Assembly: GCF_011927955.1 (NCBI RefSeq)
Contig: NZ_JAATJN010000001.1
Span: forward strand, 2,170,001 to 2,234,000
Reading direction: 5' to 3'
DNA from: Brevibacterium marinum
Lineage (GTDB): Bacteria > Actinomycetota > Actinomycetes > Actinomycetales > Brevibacteriaceae
DNA: 64,000 bases
Shown: positions 52,523-61,176 of the stretch, piece by piece
Numbering within the stretch: the stretch's first letter is position 1
How the letters are laid out: the number at the start of each line of letters is the position of its first letter
The notes under the pieces: generated by a model
What the model saw: the letters and a program-made list of their open reading frames with translations, nothing else
The model's database searches: none
Told to the model about the DNA's origin: nothing
Position numbers and translations under genes: made by a program

Positions 52523-54373
52523 TCAGGACTCCGGCGACTGGGCCTTCGGCGTCGGCTCCTCGATGTCGCTGCTCGGCGCGACGAGTGGCTTCCCGGGCGC
52601 CCTCCGAGCGAGGACGACGGCCACGATCAGGCCCACGAGCACCGCCCCGAAGACGACGGTTCCCGCGTTGAACCCGAGGCCGTTGATGCCGATGAATGCC
52701 AGGGCACCGGCGGTGAGCGAATAGACGAGCATCGGGATGGAGGTGCGTCTGATGAGCTCCCCTTCACGTCCGACGAGGCCGACCGTGGCCGACGCGGCCA
52801 CGACATTGTGCACAGCGACCATGTTTCCGGCGGCACCACCCACCGCCTGCGCCGCGACGATCGTCTCGGGACTGGCCGCCCCGATGGCCGTGCCGGTGGA
52901 GAACTGGAACTGCGAGAACATGATGTTCGAGACGGTGTTCGATCCCGCGACGAACGCGCCCAGGGCGCCGACGAACGGGGCCAGGAGCGGCCAACCGCTG
53001 CCGACCGTGCTGGCGGCGGCTTCGGCCAAGGTCACGGGCATCGAGTCCAGGCCCGAGGCGTTGTAGTCGCTGCCCGAGTTGATGAACACGCGAACCAACG
53101 GCAGCGAACACAGAAGGGCCACGGCGGCACCGGCGATCTGCGAACCGGCGATCTTCCACGAGCCGGTGATCTGGCCACCGGTCATCCGGTGGATGAAGTA
53201 GGTGGCGAGGCAGGCGATGACGAAGATGAAGCCGGGCGACCACAGGAGGTCCATGTCGGAGCTGATCGGGGTGCCGAAGATCTCCTCGATGGTGAGGACC
53301 GCGGGGCCGGTGAGGAACTCTTTGACCGAAGGCACATTGCGTGTGAACAGCAGGAGGGCGACCACGACGAGGTAAGGCGACCAGGCCCGCAGCAGCGACA
53401 TCTTCTTCGTCATCTCGGCCGCCTCTTCGGCTGGGTCCACGGTGCCCATCCAGTGCTTGGGCCACATCTCGCGTGGAGCGAAATCCCATGTCTCCTTCGG
53501 CATCAGGAAGCCGGCCCTGCTCGCGGAGACCACGATCGCCAGACCGACGAGGCCGCCGATGAGGGACGGGAACTCGGGTCCGAGCAGGTTCGCCACGAGA
53601 AGGTAGGGCACGATCATGGCCAGTGCCGCGAAGAGCGCGAACGGGGCCACCGCCAGGCCGTCGGCAAAGCGTCGATTGCGACCGAAGAATCCGGTGAGCA
53701 GGCAGGACAGCAGGAGAGGGATGAGGATTCCGCAGACGCCGTGCATGAGCGCGACCTGGGCGGCGGTGTGCGCCACGAATTCGCTCTGGTCGAGTCCGAG
53801 TTCCGCCGCTCGGGCGGCCACATCGGAGGACATGCTGCCATCCTCCTGGGACAGCCCCGTGCCGATCCCGACGACCATGGGGGTGCCCACGGCGCCGAAG
53901 CTGACGGGAGTGGACTGGATGACGAGACCGGCGAGCACCGCGGCGATGGCGGGGAAGCCGAGCGCGAGCAGGAGCGGGGCGACGACCGCGGCAGGGGTGC
54001 CGAAGCCGGCCGCGCCTTCGATGAAGGAGCCGAAGAGCCAGGCGATGATGATGACTTGGATGCGCCGATCGGGTGAGATCGAGACGAATCCGGCACGAAT
54101 CGTCTGAATCGCTCCCGAGCGGGTGATCGTGGCCAGGAGGAGGAGCGCCCCGAACACGATCCACAGCAGTCCGACTGCGGTGAACAGGCCTTGGACCACG
54201 GAGGCGCCGATCGTCACCCACTCGATCTGCCATGCGAAGTTCGCAATCAGGGCGGCCGCTACCAGGCCGATCGGCATCGCGTACTTCGCCGGCCAGCGAA
54301 AGCCGATGAGCAGGATTCCTGCCAGGAGAATGGGTGTCAGCGCCAGAAGCGCTGCGACAGCGAGGTTGTCCAT
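52523..54373 (-). CDS. lctP: L-lactate permease
   Basis: A 616-residue membrane protein of the LctP/LldP family with about 14 hydrophobic segments. Signature stretches: [35 protein letters not shown] and [20 protein letters not shown]; such proteins import lactate (and glycolate) with protons. ATG 54373 begins just before the first membrane segment; the frame is open to ATG 54493, which would add 40 residues including a TSWWQ element, so the start is uncertain. It is divergent from aceB. Glycolate and lactate use fits the glc genes nearby. Confidence 0.92.
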   Translation of the reverse strand: MDNLAVAALLALTPILLAGILLIGFRWPAKYAMPIGLVAAALIANFAWQIEWVTIGASVVQGLFTAVGLLWIVFGALLLLATITRSGAIQTIRAGFVSISPDRRIQVIIIAWLFGSFIEGAAGFGTPAAVVAPLLLALGFPAIAAVLAGLVIQSTPVSFGAVGTPMVVGIGTGLSQEDGSMSSDVAARAAELGLDQSEFVAHTAAQVALMHGVCGILIPLLLSCLLTGFFGRNRRFADGLAVAPFALFAALAMIVPYLLVANLLGPEFPSLIGGLVGLAIVVSASRAGFLMPKETWDFAPREMWPKHWMGTVDPAEEAAEMTKKMSLLRAWSPYLVVVALLLFTRNVPSVKEFLTGPAVLTIEEIFGTPISSDMDLLWSPGFIFVIACLATYFIHRMTGGQITGSWKIAGSQIAGAAVALLCSLPLVRVFINSGSDYNASGLDSMPVTLAEAAASTVGSGWPLLAPFVGALGAFVAGSNTVSNIMFSQFQFSTGTAIGAASPETIVAAQAVGGAAGNMVAVHNVVAASATVGLVGREGELIRRTSIPMLVYSLTAGALAFIGINGLGFNAGTVVFGAVLVGLIVAVVLARRAPGKPLVAPSSDIEEPTPKAQSPES

Positions 54374-54553
54374 CGTGATTCCGATCCGCGGCGTCCTTGC
54401 CGCTTGGTCGAGGAGTCCGAGACCCATCGTCTGCCACCAGCTGGTGGACAGTTGACACGGTGTCGTCTCCGCTGACGAAGTACCTGCGTTCATCGTGCCC
54501 GGTGGGCTGTCATACCGTCAAGGGATTTCCGCGTCTCACGAGGAGGATGGCGT

Positions 54554-54618
54554 TTGACGAGAGGTGCATCACCTCCTATCCTTTTCGTTGTGTGAACAAT
54601 AAATTTCACGATGTGAAA
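54554..54618 (+). promoter_or_regulatory. aceB promoter with two palindromic sites
   Basis: TTGACG (54554-54559) and TATCCT (54577-54582) are 17 bases apart. GAGGTG-CAT-CACCTC (54561-54575) fills the spacer, and TTTCAC-GAT-GTGAAA (54604-54618) lies about 15 bases after the expected start of transcription. Two regulators, or one dimer at each site, could act here. The rest of the 342-base gap upstream shows no gene; a direct repeat AGGTGCTGACT occurs twice just before aceB (from 54667 and 54691). Confidence 0.7.
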
Positions 54619-54715
54619 GTTTCGCAGCTCAAACCCCGCTGCCAGCGACAAGCGACGCACCGCCACAGGTGCTGACTGATGCACCATCCAAGGTGCTGAC
54701 TAAGGAGAACCACCG

Positions 54716-56320
54716 ATGACTGCTCATATCGAGAATCTGGACGTTCCAGCAGGCATGGAGATCACCGGCGAACTGCCGGACCGAGCAGAGAAGGTGCTCA
54801 CCCCGAAGGCCCTCGAACTCATCGTTGAACTGCAGCGGAAGTTCAACGATGAGCGTCTCGAACGTCTTGAGGCCCGCAAGAAGCGTCAGGCCGAGATCGC
54901 GGCCGGCGCCGATCTCGACTTCCTCCCCGAGACCGCCGAGATCCGCAACGACCCGAGCTGGCAGGTCGCACCGCCGGCTCCGGGTCTCGAGGATCGGCGC
55001 GTGGAGATGACCGGTCCGACGTACAAGAAGATGACGATCAACGCACTGAACTCCGGGGCCAAGGTGTGGCTGGCCGACCAGGAGGATGCGAACACCCCGC
55101 AGTGGGACTCGGTCATCGGCGGCCAGCTCAACCTGCTCGATTCGCTCAACCGTGAGATCGACTTCACCTCTCCGGAGGGCAAGTCCTACACCTTGGTCCC
55201 CGATGAGGAGCTGCCGACGATCGTCGTCCGCCCCCGCGGCTGGCACATGCCCGAGAAGCACATCCTCGTCGACGGTGAGGAGGCCTCGGGGTCCCTCGTG
55301 GACTTCGCCCTCTACTTCGCCACCGCCGGTCAGCTGCAGATCGAGAAGGGCAAGGGCCCCTACTTCTACCTGCCGAAGATGGAGTCCCACCTCGAAGCAC
55401 GCCTGTGGAACCAGGTCTTCGACCACGCCGAGGACTCCTTCGGCCTGGCCCGCGGAACCATCCGCGCCACCGTGCTCATCGAGACCTACCCCGCGGCCTT
55501 CGAGATGGAGGAGATCCTCTACGAACTGCGCGAGCACTCCTCGGGCCTCAACGCCGGCCGCTGGGACTACATCTTCTCCGTGATCAAGAACTTCCGCGCC
55601 CGCGGCTCCGACTACCTTCTGCCCGACCGCTCGGACGTGACGATGACGGTGCCGTTCATGCGCGCCTACACCGAACTCCTCGTACGCACCTGTCACAAAC
55701 GCGGGGCCCACGCCATCGGCGGCATGTCCGCCTTCGTGCCCTCGAAGGACCCCGAAGAGAACGAGGCCGCCTTCAACAAGGTCCGCGAGGACAAGTCGCG
55801 TGAGGCCGGCAAGGGCTTCGACGGCTCGTGGGTCGCCCACCCCGGCATGGTCGCCCTGTGCAAGGAGGTCTTCACCGAGACGCTGGGTGAGAACGCCAAC
55901 CAGATCGAGAACAAGCGCGAGGACGTCTCCGTGACCGCCGCCGACCTCCTCGACGTGAAGTCGACACCGGGCTCCATGACGGAGAAGGGTCTGCGGACCA
56001 ACATCTCCGTGGGCATCCAGTACCTGCGGGCCTGGCTCGAAGGCAACGGTGCTGTGGCCATCAACGGACTCATGGAGGACGCGGCAACGGCAGAGATCTC
56101 ACGGTCCCAGGTCTGGCAGTGGATGGACGCCGAGGTCGAGCTCGACACCGGGGTCACCGTCACCGCGGATCTGGTGCGCCGGGTCGTGGCCGAGGAGGTC
56201 GCGAAGCTCCCGGGGGAGGAGGCGGATTGGAAGGACGCCACCGACGCCTTCCTGTCGGTGGCCGTCGCCGATGAATACGTCGACTTCCTCACGCTGCCTG
56301 CGTACGCCCGCATGCCCTGA
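54716..56320 (+). CDS. aceB: Malate synthase A
   Basis: A 534-residue enzyme condensing glyoxylate with acetyl-CoA to malate. Motifs: VEMTGPTYKKMTINALNSGA, VWLADQEDANTPQWDSVIGG, IVVRPRGWHMPEKHILVDGE (active-site Arg), PKMESHLEARLWNQVF and GGMSAFVPSKDPEENEAAF. The size fits isoform A (aceB) rather than GlcB. TAAGGAG precedes the ATG. Directly downstream is glcDEF, whose product glyoxylate is its substrate, so this region forms a glycolate-use unit. Confidence 0.97.
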   Translation: MTAHIENLDVPAGMEITGELPDRAEKVLTPKALELIVELQRKFNDERLERLEARKKRQAEIAAGADLDFLPETAEIRNDPSWQVAPPAPGLEDRRVEMTGPTYKKMTINALNSGAKVWLADQEDANTPQWDSVIGGQLNLLDSLNREIDFTSPEGKSYTLVPDEELPTIVVRPRGWHMPEKHILVDGEEASGSLVDFALYFATAGQLQIEKGKGPYFYLPKMESHLEARLWNQVFDHAEDSFGLARGTIRATVLIETYPAAFEMEEILYELREHSSGLNAGRWDYIFSVIKNFRARGSDYLLPDRSDVTMTVPFMRAYTELLVRTCHKRGAHAIGGMSAFVPSKDPEENEAAFNKVREDKSREAGKGFDGSWVAHPGMVALCKEVFTETLGENANQIENKREDVSVTAADLLDVKSTPGSMTEKGLRTNISVGIQYLRAWLEGNGAVAINGLMEDAATAEISRSQVWQWMDAEVELDTGVTVTADLVRRVVAEEVAKLPGEEADWKDATDAFLSVAVADEYVDFLTLPAYARMP

Positions 56321-56349
56321 GTCCACACGGTTCAGGAGTCTCACCAAGT

Positions 56350-56398
56350 AGAACGCCGTCGAAAAATGTGCTTCATCGCACATTTTCGGCGGCGTTCT
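56350..56398 (+). terminator. Intrinsic terminator after aceB
   Basis: Arms at 56350-56371 and 56378-56398 (AGAACGCCG...ATGTGC and complement) pair over about 21 bases with one mismatch and one bulge, loop TTCATC, ending in GTTCTTC. It separates aceB from glcD. Confidence 0.8.
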
Positions 56399-56442
56399 TC
56401 GCTAAGCTCGGCACCAACGATGCACCGGAGGCAGGAGTGGAC

Positions 56443-57903
56443 ATGAGCAGAATCGAGTCGGTTCTCGAGCACATCGAACCACGATTGCCGGCCGGGGCGA
56501 TCGTCACCGACGAGACCGAGCGCAAGACCTATGAGTGCGATGGCCTGGCCGTGCACAGGACCGTTCCGGCTCTGGTCGTCCGCGTCACCTCCACCGCCGA
56601 GGTGGCCCTGGCCGTGCGTGCCTGCCATGAGTTCGACGTCCCCTTCGTCGCCCGCGGCTCCGGCACCGGCCTGTCCGGAGGAGCACAACCGCACGCGGAG
56701 GGCGTGCTCATCGTCATGGCGACAATGCGCGACATCCTCGACATCGATCTCATCGCTCAGCGCGCCGTCGTCCAGCCCGGAGTCATCAACCTCGACCTGT
56801 CGAACGAAGCCAACCCGGACGGCTACTACTTCGCCCCGGACCCTTCGAGCCAGAGCGTGTGCTCGATCGGCGGCAACGTCGCCGAGAACTCCGGCGGCGC
56901 CCACTGCCTCAAATACGGCTTCACCACCAACCACGTCACCGGCTGCACCCTCGTCACGGCCCAGGGCGAGATCGTCGAGATCGGGGGACAGGCACCCGAA
57001 TATCCGGGTTACGACCTCCTCGGCGTGCTCTGCGGGTCCGAAGGGACACTCGGGATCGTCACGGAGGTGACCGTCCGGCTCACCCGCCTGCCCGAAGCCG
57101 TAGAGACGCTGCTCATCGGATTCGACTCGACCGATGCGGCGGGGGAGGCGGTCAGCGACATCATCTCGGCGGGCATCATGCCCGCCGCCATCGAGATGAT
57201 GGACGCGCTGGCGATCGAGGCCGCCGAGAAGGCCGTGGCCTGCAACTACCCCGAGGGCGCCGGCGCGGTCCTCGTCGTCGAACTCGACGGACCGGCCATC
57301 GACGTCGAACTCGAGCGGGAGACGGTCATCGCCAGGGCCAGGGACCACCATGCCGGTGAGATCCGAGTCGCCGTCGACGACGTCGAACGCGGGCTGATCT
57401 GGAAGGGCCGGAAATCGGCCTTCGCAGCGGTCGGTCGGATCAGTCCCGACTACATCGTCCAGGACGGTGTGATCCCGCGCTCGCGGCTGGGACCCGTGCT
57501 CGCCTCGATCTCGACGATCGCCGAAGAGTGCGGTGTGCGGGTTGCCAACGTCTTCCACGCCGGCGACGGTAACCTGCACCCCCTCGTGCTCTTCGACGGT
57601 GCTCTCGAGGGACAGGCCGAGCTGGCCGAGACGGCCTCGGGCCGGATCCTCGACCTGTGCCTGAGCGAAGGGGGTTCGATCACCGGCGAACACGGAGTCG
57701 GATCGGACAAGGCCAAATTCATGCCCCGCATGTTCACGAACGAGGACCTCGACACGATGCAGATCCTGCGGTGCGCCTTCGATCCGAGTCATCTGTCCAA
57801 TCCGGGCAAGGTCTTCCCGACACCACGGCTCTGCGGAGAACCACCTCGGCGAACATCGGGGGAACATCCCCTGCAGACGGCAGGAAAGGCGGAGCTGTTT
57901 TGA
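56443..57903 (+). CDS. glcD: Glycolate oxidase subunit GlcD (FAD-linked)
   Basis: A 486-residue FAD-binding oxidase subunit of the vanillyl-alcohol oxidase fold. The FAD-binding stretch is PFVARGSGTGLSGGAQPHAE with SSQSVCSIGGNVAENSGGAH and LCGSEGTLGIVTEVTV. The C-terminal domain has FHAGDGNLHPLVLFD (metal/flavin His) and GEHGVGSDKAKFMP. With GlcE and GlcF it oxidises glycolate (or lactate) to glyoxylate. ATG 56443 has GGAG 5 bases upstream. TTG of glcE overlaps its stop. Confidence 0.95.
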   Translation: MSRIESVLEHIEPRLPAGAIVTDETERKTYECDGLAVHRTVPALVVRVTSTAEVALAVRACHEFDVPFVARGSGTGLSGGAQPHAEGVLIVMATMRDILDIDLIAQRAVVQPGVINLDLSNEANPDGYYFAPDPSSQSVCSIGGNVAENSGGAHCLKYGFTTNHVTGCTLVTAQGEIVEIGGQAPEYPGYDLLGVLCGSEGTLGIVTEVTVRLTRLPEAVETLLIGFDSTDAAGEAVSDIISAGIMPAAIEMMDALAIEAAEKAVACNYPEGAGAVLVVELDGPAIDVELERETVIARARDHHAGEIRVAVDDVERGLIWKGRKSAFAAVGRISPDYIVQDGVIPRSRLGPVLASISTIAEECGVRVANVFHAGDGNLHPLVLFDGALEGQAELAETASGRILDLCLSEGGSITGEHGVGSDKAKFMPRMFTNEDLDTMQILRCAFDPSHLSNPGKVFPTPRLCGEPPRRTSGEHPLQTAGKAELF

Positions 57904-59051
57904 CCGAGGCACGTCCCGGATTCGCTCGACCCGACAGCGTCGAAGAACTCTCCGAACTCATGACCGGAGCTCATCGCGACGGTCGCAGCGTTGCCGTCTG
58001 CGGCGGCGGCACCGCGTTCGACGACCACCCACCGGGACGCACCCCGAACCTCCTCATCGACATGGGTGGACTCGACCAGGTCATCGAACATTCCCCGGGA
58101 GACCTCATCCTCGTCGCCGGAGCCGGTGCCGCGATCTCCGAGCTCAACCGGGTCGCCGGGACGGGCGGCCAAGAGCTCCTCCCGGATTTCCCCGCCGACC
58201 GGACCGACTCCGGGGCGACGCTGGGCGGGGCCATCGCCACCCGCGCCGTGGGGCCACGTCGCATCGGTCGCCTGCCCCTGCGTGAGGTCGTCCTCGGCGT
58301 CACGGTCGTCCTCGCCGACGGCACTATCGCAAGGGCCGGAGGCAAGGTCGTGAAGAACGTGGCCGGCTACGACCTCGCCAAGCTGATGACCGGCTCCTGG
58401 GGCACGCTGGGCATCATCGCCGACGTCGCGATCAGGCTGTACCCGAAACCGCAGACCGAAGGCTTCGTCGAACTCCCGGGCGCAGAGGCCGCCCTCGAGG
58501 TCCTCGGCTCTCAAGTGGCTCCGTCGGCCGTGGAGATCGACCGGTCGCCGGGCGGTCGGGCATCGGCCGTGGTCATGGTCGAAGGACTCCCCGAATCGGT
58601 GGAGTCGAGAACCGCTCGGATGGTCGACACGTTTCCCGGAGCAGCGCCCGGGGTCCGGCCGAGCTGGTGGTCCAGGCGCGCCCAGGCACCGGTGACGATC
58701 AGGGCCTCGGTCTCACCGGCGCTGGTACCCGAGCTGGTGGCTCAGATCTCCCAGCTCGAGGACACCATCGGGCACCCGATCCAGCTGCGGGGGTCCGCCA
58801 TGGGGGTCTTCGACCTCGGCATCGGCGCAGCAGACGCGGACCCGACGATCGCGACCCGGGTGGTTCTCGAACATCTGCGCTCATGGAGCCGGAGGCAGCT
58901 TTCGGCGACCTTGCTCTGCGCCCCGGCAGCAGTGTGGGACGAAGTCGACGCCTGGGGCGAGGTCCCCGGATTCGGACTCATGCGCACCATCAAGGACCAG
59001 TTCGACCCGGACGGTCTGCTCTCACCCGGACGTGGAATAGGAGGACTGTGA
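57900..59051 (+). CDS. glcE: Glycolate oxidase subunit GlcE
   Basis: A 383-residue shorter FAD-binding partner of GlcD. It has the FAD pocket (VAVCGGGTAFDDHPPGRTPN, TLGGAIATRAVGPRRIG, GGKVVKNVAGYDLAKLMTGS) and the C-terminal signature LMRTIKDQFDPDGLLSPGR. The start is probably TTG 57900, overlapping the glcD stop as TTGA with GGAG upstream. Its stop overlaps the ATG of glcF. The arrangement glcD-glcE-glcF is complete. Confidence 0.94.
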   Translation: MTEARPGFARPDSVEELSELMTGAHRDGRSVAVCGGGTAFDDHPPGRTPNLLIDMGGLDQVIEHSPGDLILVAGAGAAISELNRVAGTGGQELLPDFPADRTDSGATLGGAIATRAVGPRRIGRLPLREVVLGVTVVLADGTIARAGGKVVKNVAGYDLAKLMTGSWGTLGIIADVAIRLYPKPQTEGFVELPGAEAALEVLGSQVAPSAVEIDRSPGGRASAVVMVEGLPESVESRTARMVDTFPGAAPGVRPSWWSRRAQAPVTIRASVSPALVPELVAQISQLEDTIGHPIQLRGSAMGVFDLGIGAADADPTIATRVVLEHLRSWSRRQLSATLLCAPAAVWDEVDAWGEVPGFGLMRTIKDQFDPDGLLSPGRGIGGL

Positions 59052-60574
59052 TGTCATGCGATTGCGGTGGCTCAGGAGGCTGCCAGGGCGGCGGGCCGAG
59101 CGGAGCCTCGACGCCGAAGGAGACGCCTGTCTGGAACGCAGCCTCGGGATCGGCAGCCTCTCGTGGGCCGACCTCGTTGGAAGAGACCGTGGCGAGCGCC
59201 GGACAGGCGACGATGCTGATGGAGCCCCCGACCATGGACCATTCGGCCTTTGACGTGTTCAACCCGCCGGATGCGGGACTCATCGCCGACTGCGTCCACT
59301 GCGGCTTCTGTCTGCCCGCCTGTCCGACCTACCAGCTCTGGGGCCGGGAGGAGGACTCGCCGCGCGGACGCATCCACCTCATGCAGGAGGGTCTGGAGAA
59401 CGGGCCGATGAACGCGGCCATGGTCGACCACTTCGACGCGTGCCTGGGCTGCATGGCGTGTGTGACCGCGTGCCCCTCCGGCGTCCAGTACGACAAGCTC
59501 ATCGAAGCCACCCGAGGACAGGTCGAACGCAACGGCAGGGAACATCGCAGCCGCGCCGAGGTGGTGCTGCGGGAGGCGATCTTCCAACTCTTCCCGTACC
59601 CGGATCGTCTCAATGCCCTGCTGGCCCCGCTCAAGCTCTACCAGCGGAGCGGCCTGTCCACGGTCATCCGCAGATCCAAGGTCCTCGAGAAGCTCTCACC
59701 GACCCTGGCCACGATGGAGGCCATCGCACCGCCGGTGGCCAAGAAGGTCAGCGTTCCCGAGTCGAACCCGCCGCGATCGGTGGAGGGGGAGAGCCTGCCG
59801 GTCAGGGCACGGGTGGGGATGCTGCTCGGCTGTGTGCAGCGGACCTTCTACCCTCAGGTCAACGCGGCGACGGTGCGGGTGCTCAATATGGAAGGCTGCG
59901 AGGTCGTGGTGCCGCAGTCGCAGGGGTGCTGTGGTGCGCTGTCGGTCCACGCCGGACGCAGCGAGGAAGGTGAGGACTTCGCGCGCAGGATCGTCGACAC
60001 CTTCACCTCGGCGCAGGTGGACTACCTCGTCGTGAACTCCGCGGGATGCGGATCGACGATGAAGGAGTATGCGGACATCCTCTCCGATGACCCCGCCTAT
60101 GCACAGCGCGCCGAGGCTCTGTCCGACAAGGTCAGAGACGTGACGGAGATCCTCGCCGAGCTCGGGCCCAACGCGCCGCGACACCCGGTCACCGACGGCG
60201 AGCTGCGTGTGGCCTACCACGACGCCTGCCATCTCTCGCATGCCCAGGGGGTGCGCAACCCGCCGCGCGAGCTGTTGGGTCAGATCCCCGGGATCGAGTT
60301 GGCTCCCATCAAGGACGCCGACACCTGCTGCGGCTCGGCCGGCATCTACAACCTCGTGCGTCCCGAGGCGGCACGCGAACTCGGGGACAAGAAGGCGACG
60401 AACATCGCCGCCACCGAAGCGGAACTCGTCGTCACCGGCAATCCGGGATGCCTGCTGCAGGTCACCGACGCCCTGCGCAGACAGGGGGAGGACACGTTGC
60501 CGACCGCCCATACGATCGAACTCCTCGATGCGTCGCTGACCGGGGCGGGGGCCGGTCAGCTGCTGGACCGATGA
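59051..60574 (+). CDS. glcF: Glycolate oxidase iron-sulfur subunit GlcF
   Basis: A 507-residue electron-transfer subunit. Two 4Fe-4S motifs (CVHCGFCLPACPTY and CLGCMACVTACPSG) are followed by two CCG domains (QSQGCCGALSVHAGR and ADTCCGSAGIYNLV with YHDACHLSHAQGVR), as in heterodisulfide reductase-like subunits passing electrons to quinone. Before the normal start there is an extension of about 70 residues opening with MSCDCGGSGGCQGGG, rich in Gly and Cys. The ATG overlaps the glcE stop, so this extension is probably translated. Confidence 0.94.
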   Translation: MSCDCGGSGGCQGGGPSGASTPKETPVWNAASGSAASRGPTSLEETVASAGQATMLMEPPTMDHSAFDVFNPPDAGLIADCVHCGFCLPACPTYQLWGREEDSPRGRIHLMQEGLENGPMNAAMVDHFDACLGCMACVTACPSGVQYDKLIEATRGQVERNGREHRSRAEVVLREAIFQLFPYPDRLNALLAPLKLYQRSGLSTVIRRSKVLEKLSPTLATMEAIAPPVAKKVSVPESNPPRSVEGESLPVRARVGMLLGCVQRTFYPQVNAATVRVLNMEGCEVVVPQSQGCCGALSVHAGRSEEGEDFARRIVDTFTSAQVDYLVVNSAGCGSTMKEYADILSDDPAYAQRAEALSDKVRDVTEILAELGPNAPRHPVTDGELRVAYHDACHLSHAQGVRNPPRELLGQIPGIELAPIKDADTCCGSAGIYNLVRPEAARELGDKKATNIAATEAELVVTGNPGCLLQVTDALRRQGEDTLPTAHTIELLDASLTGAGAGQLLDR

Positions 60575-60686
60575 GCCACCGGTCCGGGAGCTGGTCGGGC
60601 GCTGAAGCGATGAGCCACCGGTCGTAGCAGGGGCCGGGCGCTGAAGCGATGAGCCACCGGTCGTAGCAGGGGCCGGGCCGGTGAGT
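60570..60686. repeat. Three 39-bp tandem repeats at the glcF stop codon
   Basis: Units start at 60570, 60609 and 60648 (GATGAGCCACCGGTC...). The first contains the glcF stop codon itself, so the repeat arose from the very end of the gene. The second and third are nearly identical, the first is diverged. The array fills the convergent gap before uspA. Confidence 0.95.
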
Positions 60687-60701
60687 CGGTGGCGCCGAAC
60701 G

Positions 60702-61163
60702 CTACTTGACGATGAGCACCGGGCATTCGGCTTCGAGGATCACCCGCTGGGTGCTCGAGCCCAGAAGCAGCTTGACCACGGGTGAACGGCGTTTGGAGGC
60801 GACCACGATCAGTTCCGCCTGCGAATGCTCGGCGAGGTCGATGATCTGCGAGGCGACATCGGAATCGGCTCGTTGGATCTCGAATTCGACCTCCGCCGCC
60901 GTGAGCTGCTCGGCCAACTCCCTCGTGTCGGACAGGGCGCCGGTCGATGGGGCAGTCGTCGTGTCGGTGTCGAAGTGCACGGCGCGCAGGGCCGCGTTCT
61001 CCCGGCGGGCGGCGGCGATCGCCTGGTCGAGGACCGCGGGCGACGAATCGGCGCGGTAGGCCAGGACGATCGTGCGCCGGGCATCGTCGATGCCGGCCGA
61101 GGCCGCCATCCGCAACGAGGGCGCCGGGTATCTGTGCTGCGGCGTCGAGTAGAAATCAGTCAT
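60702..61163 (-). CDS. Universal stress protein, UspA family
   Basis: A 153-residue UspA domain. It starts with TIVLAYRADSSPAVLDQAI and ends with AELIVVASKRRSPVVKLLLG+SSTQRVILEAECPVLIVK. The ATP-binding G-2x-G-9x-G(S/T) motif is only partly kept: the first glycines are replaced (SKRRS). The ATG lies 13 bases after the citrate transporter stop, with AGGAGAG overlapping that stop, so the two are one operon. Confidence 0.9.
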   Translation of the reverse strand: MTDFYSTPQHRYPAPSLRMAASAGIDDARRTIVLAYRADSSPAVLDQAIAAARRENAALRAVHFDTDTTTAPSTGALSDTRELAEQLTAAEVEFEIQRADSDVASQIIDLAEHSQAELIVVASKRRSPVVKLLLGSSTQRVILEAECPVLIVK

Positions 61164-61176
61164 ATGGGTCTCTCTC

